From assembly GCA_007122945.1 (NCBI GenBank), contig SKSP01000028.1, positions 1-5,541 of the forward strand: a stretch of 5,541 nucleotides of DNA, read 5' to 3'. Numbering within the stretch: the first letter of the stretch is position 1; each line of letters begins with the position of its first letter. The stretch comes from Ilumatobacteraceae bacterium (GTDB lineage: Bacteria; Actinomycetota; Acidimicrobiia; Acidimicrobiales; Ilumatobacteraceae). Under the pieces are notes generated by a model. That model ran no database searches and had not been told where the DNA came from. It saw nothing but the letters and a program-made list of their open reading frames with translations. This document shows, in pieces, positions 5,194-5,541 of the stretch. Made by a program: the position numbers and the translations under genes.

Positions 5194-5214
5194 ATCGGAA
5201 CGCCACGTTCCGAT
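5194..5214. repeat. Perfect 9-bp inverted repeat with 3-base spacer
   Basis: ATCGGAACG-CCA-CGTTCCGAT. It lies six bases upstream of the point where the propeller remnant's frame begins, in the otherwise empty stretch 5189-5375. A tight hairpin or a dimeric-repressor operator is possible. It marks the likely breakpoint of the truncated gene. No T-run follows. Confidence 0.55.
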
Positions 5215-5375
5215 TCGTGCCAGCAAGCGATACCACCGGAGGTCGTGGATGCCTGGTCTGGTGGTCACGATCCCGTCACGACGGCGGAGAAGTGACCAGC
5301 ACGCGGTGCACGTCTGCCGCCATCGGCGGCCCACGAGATCGACCACGACCCCCTCCGGGACCGGCATCACGGTCA

Positions 5376-5541
5376 GTGTCCGATGTCATCGTGGAACTCG
5401 CCGCGGGGGTCAAGGTCGACGACGATGCGCTCACGGAACTCTGCGTCCGACACGGGATCCGTCAGCTCGCTCTCCATGGCTCGGCTCTCCGCGACGAACT
5501 TGGTGCCGACAGCGACATCGACCTGCTCGTCGACTTTCGCC
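5376..5541 (+). CDS. MNT-type nucleotidyltransferase (MntA-like), N-terminal part only
   Basis: Open from a GTG at 5376 to the window edge, 55 codons. The frame shows a short helix (LTELCVRHGIRQLALHG) and the nucleotidyltransferase signature GSALRDELGADSDIDLLVDF: Gly35-Ser36, Arg39 and the metal-binding pair Asp47 and Asp49. This is the minimal nucleotidyltransferase fold of MNT proteins. Many of these are antitoxins that transfer AMP to a HEPN toxin (type VII toxin-antitoxin), with the partner next to them. Any HEPN gene would lie beyond the right edge. The start is uncertain: no clear ribosome site precedes 5376, and GTG codons at 5292 and 5391 are in the same frame. The distance to the motif best fits 5376 or 5391. 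Confidence 0.8.
   Translation, partial: MSDVIVELAAGVKVDDDALTELCVRHGIRQLALHGSALRDELGADSDIDLLVDFR

Noticed and set aside
5262..5298. Inverted repeat TGGTCAC ... GTGACCA near 5262-5298
   Set aside because: Only 7-base arms with a 23-base spacer in GC-rich DNA; likely chance, with no gene start or end to explain it.
5182..5370. Minus-strand 62-codon ORF beginning MMPVPEGVVVDLV
   Set aside because: No ribosome site, weaker third-position G/C bias than the real genes, no recognisable motif, and it sits in the leader of the nucleotidyltransferase and over the palindrome.

Overview
The window is GC-rich, with strongly G/C-biased third codon positions and a two-way mix of tightly coupled operons. 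An ECF sigma factor, a serine dienelactone-hydrolase relative and an excisionase-HTH plus B12-binding regulator together suggest a high-GC actinobacterium. A marine or soil member of the Acidimicrobiia would fit, but that is an inference from protein style and not from a marker gene.

Left part (about 1-2750, minus strand): a three-gene operon read from right to left. An ECF-type sigma factor (2588-1926) overlaps by ATGA a single-pass membrane protein (1929-1354) that is a candidate anti-sigma factor. One base beyond its stop begins a lipoprotein (1352 to beyond the left edge) with a seven-repeat beta-propeller and a further C-terminal helical domain. The lipoprotein lies in frame on the minus strand with no stop through base 3. 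The layout suggests a surface-sensing or signalling unit: propeller outside, one membrane helix, sigma factor inside.

Middle (2831-4837): a plus-strand dienelactone-hydrolase-family protein converges on a minus-strand gene set. That set contains a 72-residue two-helix membrane protein, a 58-residue one-helix membrane protein overlapping it by ATGA, a doubtful 53-codon ORF, and a regulator joining an excisionase-type HTH to a B12-binding domain. The regulator carries the W-x9-EH motif known from CarH/LitR adenosylcobalamin photoreceptors, so a light- or B12-responsive role is plausible.

Right part (4863-5541): a sparse accessory-looking stretch. It holds a stop-bounded C-terminal scrap of a second beta-propeller (5188-5078), a perfect 9-bp inverted repeat, and the start of a MNT-type nucleotidyltransferase that runs off the right edge.

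The most unusual structure is a pair of 56-base directly repeated elements (2660-2715 and 4981-5036), both reading like the 3' half of a tRNA on the minus strand. They differ at seven sites in 56. Two of these differences form a compensatory G-C to A-T change at the base of the putative T-stem. The copies exactly bracket the hydrolase and B12-regulator genes. The left copy begins where a predicted promoter for the sigma operon would start transcription.
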